64,000 nucleotides of DNA from Candidatus Nanopelagicaceae bacterium (lineage in GTDB: Bacteria > Actinomycetota > Actinomycetes > Nanopelagicales > Nanopelagicaceae): positions 1 through 64,000 of the forward strand of contig SHVK01000007.1 of NCBI GenBank assembly GCA_009694285.1. The letters run 5' to 3'. Made by a program: the position numbers and the translations under genes. This document shows, piece by piece, positions 1 to 6,677 of this stretch. The notes beneath the pieces were generated by a model. It ran no database searches. It had not been told where the DNA came from and saw only the letters and a list, made by a program, of their open reading frames with translations. Numbering within the stretch: position 1 is the stretch's first letter; the number at the start of each line of letters is the position of its first letter.

Positions 1-1
1 C

Positions 2-50
2 AGGCAGCATTCCCATAGAACCCACAACTCGTTCTATGGGAATGCTGCCT
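2..50. repeat. Perfect 20-bp inverted repeat (hairpin)
   Basis: Bases 2-21 are the exact reverse complement of bases 31-50, separated by a 9-nt loop. No T-run follows on the plus strand (ACCATGG comes next), so it is not a standard intrinsic terminator in that direction. It lies next to the window edge, so its upstream gene is unseen. It could be a bidirectional terminator of the left neighbour or the edge of the repeat island. The symmetry is certain; the role is not. Confidence 0.6.
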
Positions 51-122
51 ACCATGGCACGCTTTACCACTCCATTAGCTGAAGCCAGCACTTTCGAACT
101 TCAGTGAAGATCAAGCACCTTT

Positions 123-249
123 CCGGCTTATAGGGCGACTCTTCTTATTAATTGCTACTGCGCGTAATCAAGTATTAATGCAATAATTCGAAAACAATAG
201 TTTGGTAGTAATTGGGACTTGGTTAATTTCCAAGTCCCTTTTTCTTTTG
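123..249 (+). repeat. Island repeat element, full copy 1
   Basis: This is one of three full copies (others at 2799 and 5865). Blocks shared by all copies, in order, are CCGGCTTATAGGGCGACTCT, ACTGCGCGTAATCAA, an AT-rich stretch ending in ATTC, and TTTGGTAGTAATT, followed by a hairpin built on GGACTTGG. Total length and spacing are nearly constant, so it is a unit rather than scattered similarity. It precedes the first tRNA-like sequence and the glycosidase gene. It might be an integration site, a multicopy small RNA gene ending in the hairpin, or both. Confidence 0.85.
214..246 (+). terminator. Intrinsic terminator in repeat copy 1
   Basis: GGGACTTGG (214-222) pairs perfectly with CCAAGTCCC (230-238) around a 7-nt loop and is followed by TTTTTCTTTT. 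This is the canonical form of a rho-independent terminator for plus-strand transcripts. The same hairpin closes every full copy of the island repeat. Confidence 0.8.
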
Positions 250-290
250 ATCCAATTCACAAATTATGTGTCATACTTTCACCACGATGG

Positions 291-338
291 ATTGGTAGTA
301 ACTGGGACTTGGTTAATCACCAAGTCCCTTTTGCTTTT
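291..338 (+). repeat. Partial island repeat: tail half with second terminator
   Basis: ATTGGTAGTAACT followed by the GGGACTTGG / CCAAGTCCC hairpin (304-312 with 320-328) and TTTTGCTTTT repeats only the 3' third of the island element. It lies just downstream of full copy 1 and produces two terminators in tandem. The head (CCGGCTTATAGG) is missing. It is most simply a truncated duplicate left by recombination between copies. Confidence 0.75.
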
Positions 339-417
339 CCACAATTCTTTTTCATTCACAAGATTTTTTGCTGACTATTTTTGCTTGCGCGTTAATCTGT
401 AACTTCGCTCTCGTGAT

Positions 418-492
418 GGGGGCGTGTTGTAATTGGCAGCCTGTTGGTTTACCAATCCATCGGAGCGGATTCGAACCCCGTCGCCTCCACCA
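418..492 (+). tRNA. Degenerate tRNA-like sequence with encoded CCA
   Basis: A 7-bp acceptor stem is visible (GGGGGCG at 418 with CGCCTCC at 482, one G-U), then discriminator A and an encoded CCA. The T-arm has the loop TTCGAAC and four of five pairs. The D-region TGTAATTGGCAGC is tRNA-like. The anticodon arm does not fold normally: in standard register around TTTACCA only one pair forms, while TTGG/CCAA forms a tight stem with a 4-nt loop. It is probably a tRNA remnant or a non-canonical tRNA. The tRNA-Asn at 48801 in this window has no encoded CCA, which hints at a foreign origin. Confidence 0.4.
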
Positions 493-555
493 CAGTCTTA
501 GCAAATACAATTCGATCTATTGGTAGCGATCAAATGAATTAGATTTGCTTTGCAG

Positions 556-590
556 GAAAGAGCCTCGAGAAATCGGGGCTCTTTCGCTTA
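556..590 (+). terminator. GAAA-tetraloop hairpin terminator
   Basis: GAAAGAGCCTCGA (556-568) pairs over 13 bp, with one G-U, with TCGGGGCTCTTTC (573-585) across a GAAA tetraloop. A modest T-rich tail follows. The same hairpin, with the same preceding bases TTGC..GCAG, recurs at 3260-3289 behind the second tRNA-like sequence. It likely ends the tRNA-like transcript. Confidence 0.7.
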
Positions 591-616
591 CTTAGGCACG
601 GTGATAAGTTCGCTCT

Positions 617-2758
617 ATGAAATTCACTCATTGCTCCTTTGTTATGCGCGAGGGTGTAAATGCTAAATATGCACTCCATCCTCACCGAATCCAATCAGAG
701 AATAATTCTGTAAAAGTGCTTGCGGCAACCAAGACAATCAATCACCGTGGAGATGTACTCAATGCCGCGACTCTGACAATGTTTATGGATTCACCTCTTG
801 CCGATGTAATCAGAATCAAAGTCGTTCACCATGCCGGTGGAGAAGCACCGATGCGCTTCGCTCTAGATGAAAGCGCCCCAAAGACCACTTTTGTTGAGGA
901 CCAGAAGAGCGCGCAATTTAGTGCAGGAGCCCTCACTGCCAAGTTGCATAAAGGTAAGAAGTGGAACTTAGAATTTCTAGCAAATAACAAAGTTGTTGCG
1001 ACGCAAGGCGAAAAAAGTTTTGCAAGCATTGATAACGCCGATGGCAAGCACTACATCAGTGTTCAAATGGGCTTAGGTGTTGGCGAAAGCGTCTATGGTT
1101 TAGGTGAGCGCTTCACATCCTTTATCAAAAATGGTCAAAGCGTAGATATTCACAACGAAGATGGCGGAACATCGAGTGAGCAAGCTTATAAAAATATTCC
1201 TTTCTATATAACCAATGCTGGCTATGGTGTCTTTATCAATCAAGCAGGTCGAGTCTCCATGGAGATCGCTAGTGAGGCAGTTGAGCGAGTTCAGTTCTCT
1301 ATCGAAGGCGAAGAGCTTGAATATTTAGTTATTTACGGCCCAACGCCAAAAGCAATACTCAAGAAATACACGGCGCTGACAGGGCGTGCGCCAGTTGTGC
1401 CACATTGGTCATTTGGTTTGTGGCTCTCAACATCATTTGTTACAGATTATGACGAAGCAACAGTGACATCATTTATCGAAGAGATGAAGAATCGGGACAT
1501 TCCACTGAGTGTTTTCCACTTTGATTGCTTCTGGATGCGAGAGTTTGAATGGAGTAATTTCCAATGGGATCCACGTGTATTTCCAGATCCAAAAGGAATG
1601 CTCACTCGCTTGAAGAGCCAAGGTCTACATATTTCACTGTGGATCAATAGTTATATTGCACAAGAATCTCCACTTTTTGCTGAGGGCAAAAAAAATGGTT
1701 ATTTACTCAAGAGAGCCGATGGGTCTGTCTGGCAATATGATTTATGGCAGGCAGGTTTAGCAGTTGTAGATTTTACAAATCCTGCTGCTTGCGATTGGTA
1801 TAAATCAAAATTACGCGCACTCCTTGATATGGGAGTCGATACTTTCAAAACTGATTTCGGCGAAAGAACTCCACCTGATGTCGTCTACTTTGATGACTCA
1901 CACCCTGGTGATATGCATAACTATTACACGCTTCTCTATAATCAAACTGTTTTTGAACTTTTACAGGAGCACAATCCAAAAGATGCAGTCGTCTTCGCGC
2001 GCAGCGCAACAGTGGGAGGCCAGAAATATCCAGTTCACTGGGGTGGAGATAACTCTGCTTCATTTGAATCAATGGCAGAGACTTTGCGCGGTGGTTTGAG
2101 TTTGGGATTGAGTGGATTTGGATATTGGAGCCATGACATTGGTGGCTTTGAGGGAACCCCAGATCCTGCAGTGTTCAAACGTTGGCTGCCATTTGGTCTC
2201 TTGAGTTCGCATTCACGCCTGCATGGAAATGAATCAGTGCGAGTGCCGTGGATATTTGATGAAGAGGCAGTTGATGTAACACGCAAATTTACAAAGCTCA
2301 AAGCATCTTTGATGCCTTATCTATATAGCGTTGCACACGAAGCCCGCGATCTTGGTCTGCCTATGGCTCGCGCAATGCTTATTGAATTTCCAGAAGATCG
2401 CACATGCCATTTCCTTGATCTGCAGTACATGTTTGGCTCATCCATACTAGTTGCACCAGTATTTAGCGTCAGCGGTGAAGTTGAGTTTTACTTACCTGCT
2501 GGAATCTGGACAAACTTCTTTACAGGCGCACGGATTGTTGGCCCACAATGGGTAAAAGAAAAGCACGGCTTTGATTCGCTGCCGCTCTATGTTCGCGAAA
2601 AATCAGTACTCGTACTTGGTCGCGATGACACCTTCGATTACGACTATCAGAGCGCTACAGATATTCGTGGATACGCCCTTGAAAAAGGTGAGAGCGCATC
2701 AATAATTGTTTACAGCCACCTAAACGATAAAGGTAAGACGGTAACTGTTACTGGTTAG
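617..2758 (+). CDS. yicI: Alpha-xylosidase, GH31 family (YicI-like)
   Basis: Intracellular glycoside hydrolase, 713 aa, with no signal peptide. It is predicted to release alpha-xylose from the non-reducing end of xyloglucan-type oligosaccharides, and could have broader alpha-glucosidase activity. The catalytic nucleophile sits in FKTDFGER (Asp413) and the acid/base in HWGGDN (Asp478). GLSGFGYWSHDIGGFEG and the downstream SSHSRLHG segment closely follow E. coli YicI. The start has no strong ribosome site. It is the only gene between two island repeat copies, with terminators on both sides, so it looks like a single-gene cassette. The family call is very secure; the exact substrate is inferred. 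Confidence 0.9.
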   Translation: MKFTHCSFVMREGVNAKYALHPHRIQSENNSVKVLAATKTINHRGDVLNAATLTMFMDSPLADVIRIKVVHHAGGEAPMRFALDESAPKTTFVEDQKSAQFSAGALTAKLHKGKKWNLEFLANNKVVATQGEKSFASIDNADGKHYISVQMGLGVGESVYGLGERFTSFIKNGQSVDIHNEDGGTSSEQAYKNIPFYITNAGYGVFINQAGRVSMEIASEAVERVQFSIEGEELEYLVIYGPTPKAILKKYTALTGRAPVVPHWSFGLWLSTSFVTDYDEATVTSFIEEMKNRDIPLSVFHFDCFWMREFEWSNFQWDPRVFPDPKGMLTRLKSQGLHISLWINSYIAQESPLFAEGKKNGYLLKRADGSVWQYDLWQAGLAVVDFTNPAACDWYKSKLRALLDMGVDTFKTDFGERTPPDVVYFDDSHPGDMHNYYTLLYNQTVFELLQEHNPKDAVVFARSATVGGQKYPVHWGGDNSASFESMAETLRGGLSLGLSGFGYWSHDIGGFEGTPDPAVFKRWLPFGLLSSHSRLHGNESVRVPWIFDEEAVDVTRKFTKLKASLMPYLYSVAHEARDLGLPMARAMLIEFPEDRTCHFLDLQYMFGSSILVAPVFSVSGEVEFYLPAGIWTNFFTGARIVGPQWVKEKHGFDSLPLYVREKSVLVLGRDDTFDYDYQSATDIRGYALEKGESASIIVYSHLNDKGKTVTVTG

Positions 2759-2798
2759 TTAGTTTTGAACGTAACTGAAACTGTTCAGATTCTAAGCC

Positions 2799-2926
2799 CC
2801 GGCTTATAGGGCGACTCTTCTTTATTATTTTTACTGCGCGTAATCAATCAATTATGTAATGATTCAGCAACAACGGTTTGGTAGTAATTGGGACTTGGTT
2901 AATAGCCAGGTCCCTTTTGCTTTTTG
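2799..2926 (+). repeat. Island repeat element, full copy 2
   Basis: It has the same order of conserved blocks as the copy at 123: the CCGGCTTATAGGGCGACTCT head, ACTGCGCGTAATCAA, an AT-rich middle and TTTGGTAGTAATT before the hairpin. It starts about 40 bp after the glycosidase stop. The middle parts between the blocks have diverged from copies 1 and 3 while block spacing is preserved. Confidence 0.85.
2890..2926 (+). terminator. Intrinsic terminator in repeat copy 2
   Basis: GGGACTTGG (2890-2898) pairs with CCAGGTCCC (2906-2914). The A-to-G change relative to copy 1 turns a U-A pair into U-G, so pairing is retained. A TTTTGCTTTTT tail follows. It ends plus-strand transcription after the glycosidase or after a short transcript started in the repeat. 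Confidence 0.8.
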
Positions 2927-3006
2927 TAATGTGATAAATTATGAAATGCAAGGACTTGAGCTGGTAACTCCTTTACAAGAAGTCTTCGCTGGAGCTGGTG
3001 ACATTT

Positions 3007-3045
3007 AGAAGTCCTGAGATTCGTCTTGGGACTTCTTTGTTTTCC
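3007..3045 (+). terminator. UUCG-tetraloop terminator
   Basis: AGAAGTCCTGAGA (3007-3019) pairs over 13 positions, several G-U, with TCTTGGGACTTCT (3024-3036) across a TTCG tetraloop, and a TTTGTTTT tail follows. No protein gene lies between this and the terminator 80 bp upstream, so the stretch 2927-3006 may be a short non-coding transcript. That stretch contains two GAGCTGGT motifs and an AAGGACTT that resembles the hairpin arm. Confidence 0.75.
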
Positions 3046-3122
3046 ACAACATTAAATCTTGCACAATTTACAAATACTTAACCTTTAGCTTGCCACTTAA
3101 CTGGCCATTCTTATCCTGCGAT

Positions 3123-3196
3123 GCTGGTGTGGCGTAATGGTTAGCGTATTAACTCTTACCAAGTTAGAGGTACGGGTTCGATTCCCGTCACCAGTT
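3123..3196 (+). tRNA. Unusual tRNA, anticodon loop CTTACCA (UAC, Val-like)
   Basis: Acceptor GCTGGTG pairs with CACCAGT (3189-3195, one G-U), discriminator T, then CCG rather than CCA. The T-arm is perfect (ACGGG / TTCGATT / CCCGT). The anticodon stem TAACT/AGTTA is perfect around CTTACCA, which places UAC as anticodon with an atypical C at position 37. The D-stem is weak (GCGT/GCGT with two G-U). The acceptor and T-arm recall bacterial tRNA-Gly(UCC), whose loop would be CTTCCAA; an inserted base could have changed it. It may be a functional odd tRNA or a decaying copy. Confidence 0.55.
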
Positions 3197-3259
3197 CCGC
3201 AGACTCGCGATTGGGCAGTGGTTATTGGTCAAACCATATAGCTGACCATTTGCTTGCAG

Positions 3260-3299
3260 GAAAGAGCCTCGAGAAATTGGGGCTCTTTCTCATTTTTTT
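3260..3299 (+). terminator. GAAA-tetraloop terminator, second copy
   Basis: GAAAGAGCCTCGA (3260-3272), GAAA loop, TTGGGGCTCTTTC (3277-3289), then CTCATTTTTTT. It differs from the copy at 556 by one base in the stem (C to T opposite G), which still pairs. It sits about 65 bp behind the tRNA-like gene, the same arrangement as the first copy. Confidence 0.8.
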
Positions 3300-3324
3300 C
3301 CAGCTTATGGGGCGATTCTTCTTT
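3300..3324 (+). repeat. Partial island repeat: head only
   Basis: CCAGCTTATGGGGCGATTCT followed by TCTTT matches the first 25 bp of the island element with three substitutions, but the middle and hairpin are absent. It directly follows the T-run of the terminator at 3260 and precedes the esterase block, so this cassette border keeps only the head of the element. Confidence 0.65.
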
Positions 3325-3413
3325 AAAAGATCAAATTTGGAAACATTTGTGGGCAAAAACGTAGATTCTGACTCAATCTCGGCCTAAACTATTTTCAAAC
3401 TTCAGGAGGAATC

Positions 3414-4358
3414 ATGTCGCAACAACGTAATCGAATAGATCCTGCATCAAGGGAACCGCTCGAAGGGTTGCTTGCAGCAATCCCTGGCGGATTTAATTCC
3501 ATTTCAGATATCGAACAACGGCGAACAGTTGTTGGGCAGTTGTTGGTTGAGCCAGAGCTCGACAAAAACGTGACGATGGAAGAAAGATTGATCCCGGGAC
3601 CTGCCGGAGAACAGAAGATTAGAATTTATCATGCTAAAAAATCAAAAAAACCAGCACCCGCTTTGGTTTACATCCATGGTGGTGGAATGATTCTTGGCAG
3701 CATTGCAGGTGAAGCTGCAATTTCGCAAATGTTTTGTGCACAAACTGGGGCAACCGTGATTTCAGTTGATTATCGAAAGGCTCCAGAATTTCCGTACCCA
3801 TGTGGACCAGATGATTGCTACTCAGCAGCTAAGTGGGTCTTTGATAACGCATCAGAATTAGGAATAGATGTTAAGAACATTGGAATTTATGGTGGTTCAG
3901 CCGGTGGGGGATTGGCTTTAGCCGTTGTGCTCATGGCGCGAGATAGAAAAACTCTGAACTTCAAATATATGTTGCCTATCTATCCAATGATCGATGACCG
4001 TAACGAGACATCATCAACCCATGAAGTCACCGAAATTGGAATTTGGGATCGATCTGCAAACATTGAGGCCTGGAATTGGTACTTAGGCGGCAAGCCTGCT
4101 GATAGTTACGCAGCGCCTGCCCGCGCCACTGATCTCTCGGGATTACCTCCAGCATTCATAGACGTGGGTGAGTTGGATGCCTTCCGCGTTGAGGACGCAG
4201 AATTCGCATTACGTCTTTTGAAAAGTGGAGTCGCCTGCGAATTTCGAATTTATCCAGGTGCGTATCATGGCTCGGAAATTTTTGCCCCAGAAGCTGACTT
4301 ATCTAAGCGCATCGTGGCAGGTCGAGTAGATGCATTAAAGCGCTTTATAGCTCTTTAA
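3414..4358 (+). CDS. Alpha/beta-hydrolase esterase, HSL (family IV) type
   Basis: Cytoplasmic carboxylesterase-like protein, 314 aa. The oxyanion motif HGGG lies at residues 88-91. The nucleophile elbow YGGSAGGG gives Ser162; Asp255 (GELDAF) and His285 (AYHGSE) complete the triad. The N-terminal cap helix region before residue 80 is typical of hormone-sensitive-lipase-like esterases, which act on short-chain acyl esters. An AGGAGGA ribosome site precedes the ATG at good spacing. It is the first gene of the second island block. The natural substrate cannot be told. Confidence 0.85.
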   Translation: MSQQRNRIDPASREPLEGLLAAIPGGFNSISDIEQRRTVVGQLLVEPELDKNVTMEERLIPGPAGEQKIRIYHAKKSKKPAPALVYIHGGGMILGSIAGEAAISQMFCAQTGATVISVDYRKAPEFPYPCGPDDCYSAAKWVFDNASELGIDVKNIGIYGGSAGGGLALAVVLMARDRKTLNFKYMLPIYPMIDDRNETSSTHEVTEIGIWDRSANIEAWNWYLGGKPADSYAAPARATDLSGLPPAFIDVGELDAFRVEDAEFALRLLKSGVACEFRIYPGAYHGSEIFAPEADLSKRIVAGRVDALKRFIAL

Positions 4359-4408
4359 AAATCAACCCTACTTGGATACAGCTCTTTTAAGTTTGCATGT
4401 GACCCAAG

Positions 4409-4442
4409 TTGCCTAAAAGGTAGCAACTGGTAAAATTTTTAC
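4409..4442 (+). promoter_or_regulatory. Predicted promoter giving a leaderless mRNA
   Basis: TTGCCT (4409-4414), a 16-bp spacer and TAAAAT (4431-4436) resemble a housekeeping-sigma promoter. The expected start, seven bases after the -10 box, is the A of the ATG at 4443. No ribosome site is present. Leaderless transcripts are common in actinobacteria. An AGTTGC...GCAACT inverted repeat lies across the spacer and might bind a regulator. Confidence 0.55.
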
Positions 4443-5000
4443 ATGGGTATATTAACCAAGAGCAATAAGTTATTGGCGCTGCTAGTCGTTATTTTTATTC
4501 CCTTTCTCAGTGAGCCTGCAACAGCTAGTTCGCATGCCAGTAGCCTAAAGAATTTGGACATGAATGAAATCATGTTTGCCCAAGGCATGATTCCTCATCA
4601 CCAACAAGCTATAGACATGTCTAACATGGCTTTAAAAAATGGCGCTAGTGCCGAAGTGAAGAAGTTGGCTAAGGGAATTATTTCTGCTCAGAAAAAAGAG
4701 ATCAGTCAGTTGAAGTATTGGCTTAAAGCGACTAACTCTTCAATGACTATGGATCATGACATGGGCATGAATGGCATGCTTTCTATGAATGATCTGAATG
4801 CTCTGAAAAAACTCAGGGGCAGTAAATTTGATGCTGCTTTTCTTAAGGGGATGATTGCCCATCATGAGGGAGCGCTAGAGATGGTTAGCATGATTGATGA
4901 CACAAAAAACAGTGAAGCAAAGAAGATTGCAATTGATATCCGAAAAGGGCAATCAGCCGAAATCACTCGGATGAAGAAATTATTGGCTAACAATACATAA
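4443..5000 (+). CDS. Secreted DUF305 protein
   Basis: 185 aa. Residues 1-29 form a signal peptide (hydrophobic LLALLVVIFIPFL, then an Ala-Ser-rich cleavage region). Two copies of the DUF305 signature follow: MIPHHQQAIDMSNMAL near residue 55 and MIAHHEGALEMVSM near residue 140, each with a paired His. DUF305 domains are ferritin-like helical bundles often encoded with copper and other metal-handling genes. A Met/His-rich linker (MTMDHDMGMNGMLSM) between them strengthens a metal-binding guess. The function is not established. It is probably co-transcribed with the propeller gene 30 bp downstream. Confidence 0.85.
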   Translation: MGILTKSNKLLALLVVIFIPFLSEPATASSHASSLKNLDMNEIMFAQGMIPHHQQAIDMSNMALKNGASAEVKKLAKGIISAQKKEISQLKYWLKATNSSMTMDHDMGMNGMLSMNDLNALKKLRGSKFDAAFLKGMIAHHEGALEMVSMIDDTKNSEAKKIAIDIRKGQSAEITRMKKLLANNT

Positions 5001-5030
5001 GGTCAGAGGATTGATAGTAGGAAGCAGCGA

Positions 5031-5864
5031 ATGTGGGAAAAAATGAAGAAGTTAGATAAAAAGAGTTTGAGAATTAGATTTTTTGTTGTTGTAATTGTTA
5101 CGCTCGTGGGGTTCACTAATCATGCAAGTGCGGAAACTCTAGATTCAGTCTCACACATACACCATGTAAAAGTCGTGGAAAACAAAGTGCTTGTTTTAAC
5201 TCATGAAGGTCTCTTTGAGTTAGTCAGCAAGAATGAGATGAAGTTAATTGGAAAAGATAAGATTGATGTGATGGGATTTACAACCTTAGGTAAGACATGG
5301 GTTGCAAGTGGACACCCTTCCCAAGGTTCTAAAATGCCAAACCCAATTGGCCTTGTTCAATCTAGTGATGGTGGATCAAATTGGAATGCTGTCTCTTTGG
5401 TCGGAGAAGTAGATTTTCACTTTTTAGAAGGTGCTGGAAGTGATCTATACGGTGCCGATTCACAGAGTGGAAATTTACTGCATTCAGCAGATTCCGGAAA
5501 GACATGGATCTCATTAGGAACCAACACCTTTACAGATATCGCAGTTTCACCTGAGATGTCAGGAATGGCTATTGCAATTAAGGATTCTGAATTGTTGCTA
5601 ACTGAAAACGCCTTCAAGTCAACCTTTAAAATTAAGAGCAATCTCAAAATTACTCAGATTGAATGGCGCAAATCAGGTCTTTACGCTTTGAGCGGTAGTG
5701 CGCTCTACAAGTCAATAAATTTTGGTAAAAGTTGGACAAAGCTCACTTCATTTAAAGGCGCATCAGGGATTCTTAGTGCTAGTGATCGGTTGATGTTGGT
5801 AACTGTGGGCGCAGATATCTATACATCATCAAATGCTGGCAAAAAATTCAAAGTACTTTCTTAA
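5031..5864 (+). CDS. Secreted VPS10/BNR-type beta-propeller protein
   Basis: Up to 277 aa; the true start may be the ATG at 5043 (MKKLDKK). A signal peptide with a FFVVVIVTLVGF core ends near HASA. The rest is built of repeats with Asp-box-like turns (SSDGGSNW, SADSGKTWISL, SINFGKSWTKL, SSNAGKKF), as in sortilin/BNR propellers. It resembles the bacterial F510_1955-type exported proteins often found beside DUF305 proteins; their biochemical role is unproven. HIHHVKV near the mature N terminus matches that family's opening. The gene ends directly at the next island repeat, with no spacer after the stop codon. Confidence 0.75.
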   Translation: MWEKMKKLDKKSLRIRFFVVVIVTLVGFTNHASAETLDSVSHIHHVKVVENKVLVLTHEGLFELVSKNEMKLIGKDKIDVMGFTTLGKTWVASGHPSQGSKMPNPIGLVQSSDGGSNWNAVSLVGEVDFHFLEGAGSDLYGADSQSGNLLHSADSGKTWISLGTNTFTDIAVSPEMSGMAIAIKDSELLLTENAFKSTFKIKSNLKITQIEWRKSGLYALSGSALYKSINFGKSWTKLTSFKGASGILSASDRLMLVTVGADIYTSSNAGKKFKVLS

Positions 5865-5986
5865 CCGGCTTATAGGGCGACTCTTCTTTTTAATCTCCAC
5901 TGCGCGTAATCAAGTAATTATGTAATAATTCGGGAACGCTTGTTTGGTAGTAATTAGGACTTGGATAATTCCAAGTCCTTTTTGCT
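5865..5986 (+). repeat. Island repeat element, full copy 3
   Basis: It starts at the base after the propeller stop codon with CCGGCTTATAGGGCGACTCT and keeps all blocks of the copies at 123 and 2799. It closes the second cargo block; beyond it lies the convergent, ordinary chromosomal gene yaaA. This suggests it marks the right edge of the island. Confidence 0.85.
5956..5983 (+). terminator. Intrinsic terminator in repeat copy 3
   Basis: AGGACTTGG (5956-5964) pairs with CCAAGTCCT (5971-5979), loop ATAATT, then TTTTT. The outermost G-C pair of copy 1 is A-T here: both arms changed, so this is a compensatory pair change supporting selection on the hairpin. Confidence 0.8.
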
Positions 5987-6026
5987 ATCCACTTATGCAT
6001 TCCATCCCGAGTTATTGGAAAAGCCT

Positions 6027-6677
6027 TTAGGTAATCACATCAATAAACCAACTCTTCTTGCCTTCAGCTTCGGTCAAACGACAAGTGAATTCTTTGCTAA
6101 GTAATTTATGAAGTTCTTCTGGAGTTCGTGAATTTTTAGCTTGAGAAACTAAGTATCGAGTTACCTCACCTCGAGTTAGTTTTGACATATGGGTGATCAC
6201 TTTCAATTGACCGGCAACTTTCTTGAATACACGTATGCCGACAGTGTTAAGTGGATTAGGCGTCCAGACGGTTGAGTAAGTAGATGACCTGCAATCAATT
6301 ATTAATTCATTTTTGAATCCAGCGAGAGCATTAGAAAGTGGATCTTTCCAAACAGAGGGATCAATTTTGAATTTGTAATAAGGAATTACGTCAGTTAAAC
6401 GAAGCGCACCAAAGGCTGCTGAAATAATAATAATTGAATTGTTCGCCCGTGTTTGAGCAGCGGCTGACAAAGATGTGTAATCAAGTGCTTGGTATAAAAC
6501 TCCTTCGTAAACATTCGAAGCAAAATTGCAATGCGATAGATCTATTTCTTTATGCTTTTTTAACACAGCCGTTCGAGTTGCAGTGAGATCTGCATTAAAT
6601 GAAAGTGCATTCAATTTAAGGGCAATTTTCTGCTTAGGCTCGTTCTTTTTCTCACTTGGTGGAAGAAGAATCTTCAT
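6027..6677 (-). CDS. yaaA: YaaA family peroxide-stress protein
   Basis: 216 aa from the Met in MKILLPPSEKK; an upstream in-frame start would add 15 residues with no family match, so this start is preferred. The MKILLPPSEKK opening, SNVYEGVLYQALDY, and the IDCRSSTYSTVW block are the hallmarks of the YaaA (UPF0246/DUF328) family. In E. coli the protein lowers intracellular iron and DNA damage during hydrogen-peroxide stress. The divergent neighbour is katG, which fits a shared peroxide role. Confidence 0.85.
   Translation of the reverse strand: MKILLPPSEKKNEPKQKIALKLNALSFNADLTATRTAVLKKHKEIDLSHCNFASNVYEGVLYQALDYTSLSAAAQTRANNSIIIISAAFGALRLTDVIPYYKFKIDPSVWKDPLSNALAGFKNELIIDCRSSTYSTVWTPNPLNTVGIRVFKKVAGQLKVITHMSKLTRGEVTRYLVSQAKNSRTPEELHKLLSKEFTCRLTEAEGKKSWFIDVIT

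Noticed and set aside
202-402. 66-codon frame across repeat copy 1 and its partial copy
   Set aside because: It runs straight through two terminator hairpins and its internal similarity merely reflects the duplicated repeat.
465-492. Possible tmRNA gene (3' end looks like ssrA)
   Set aside because: No matching tmRNA 5' half or tag reading frame lies upstream, and the acceptor partner is only 64 bases away, as in a tRNA.
1447-2301. Several minus-strand frames inside the GH31 gene
   Set aside because: They are short shadows of a fully conserved plus-strand glycosidase with both catalytic Asp residues.
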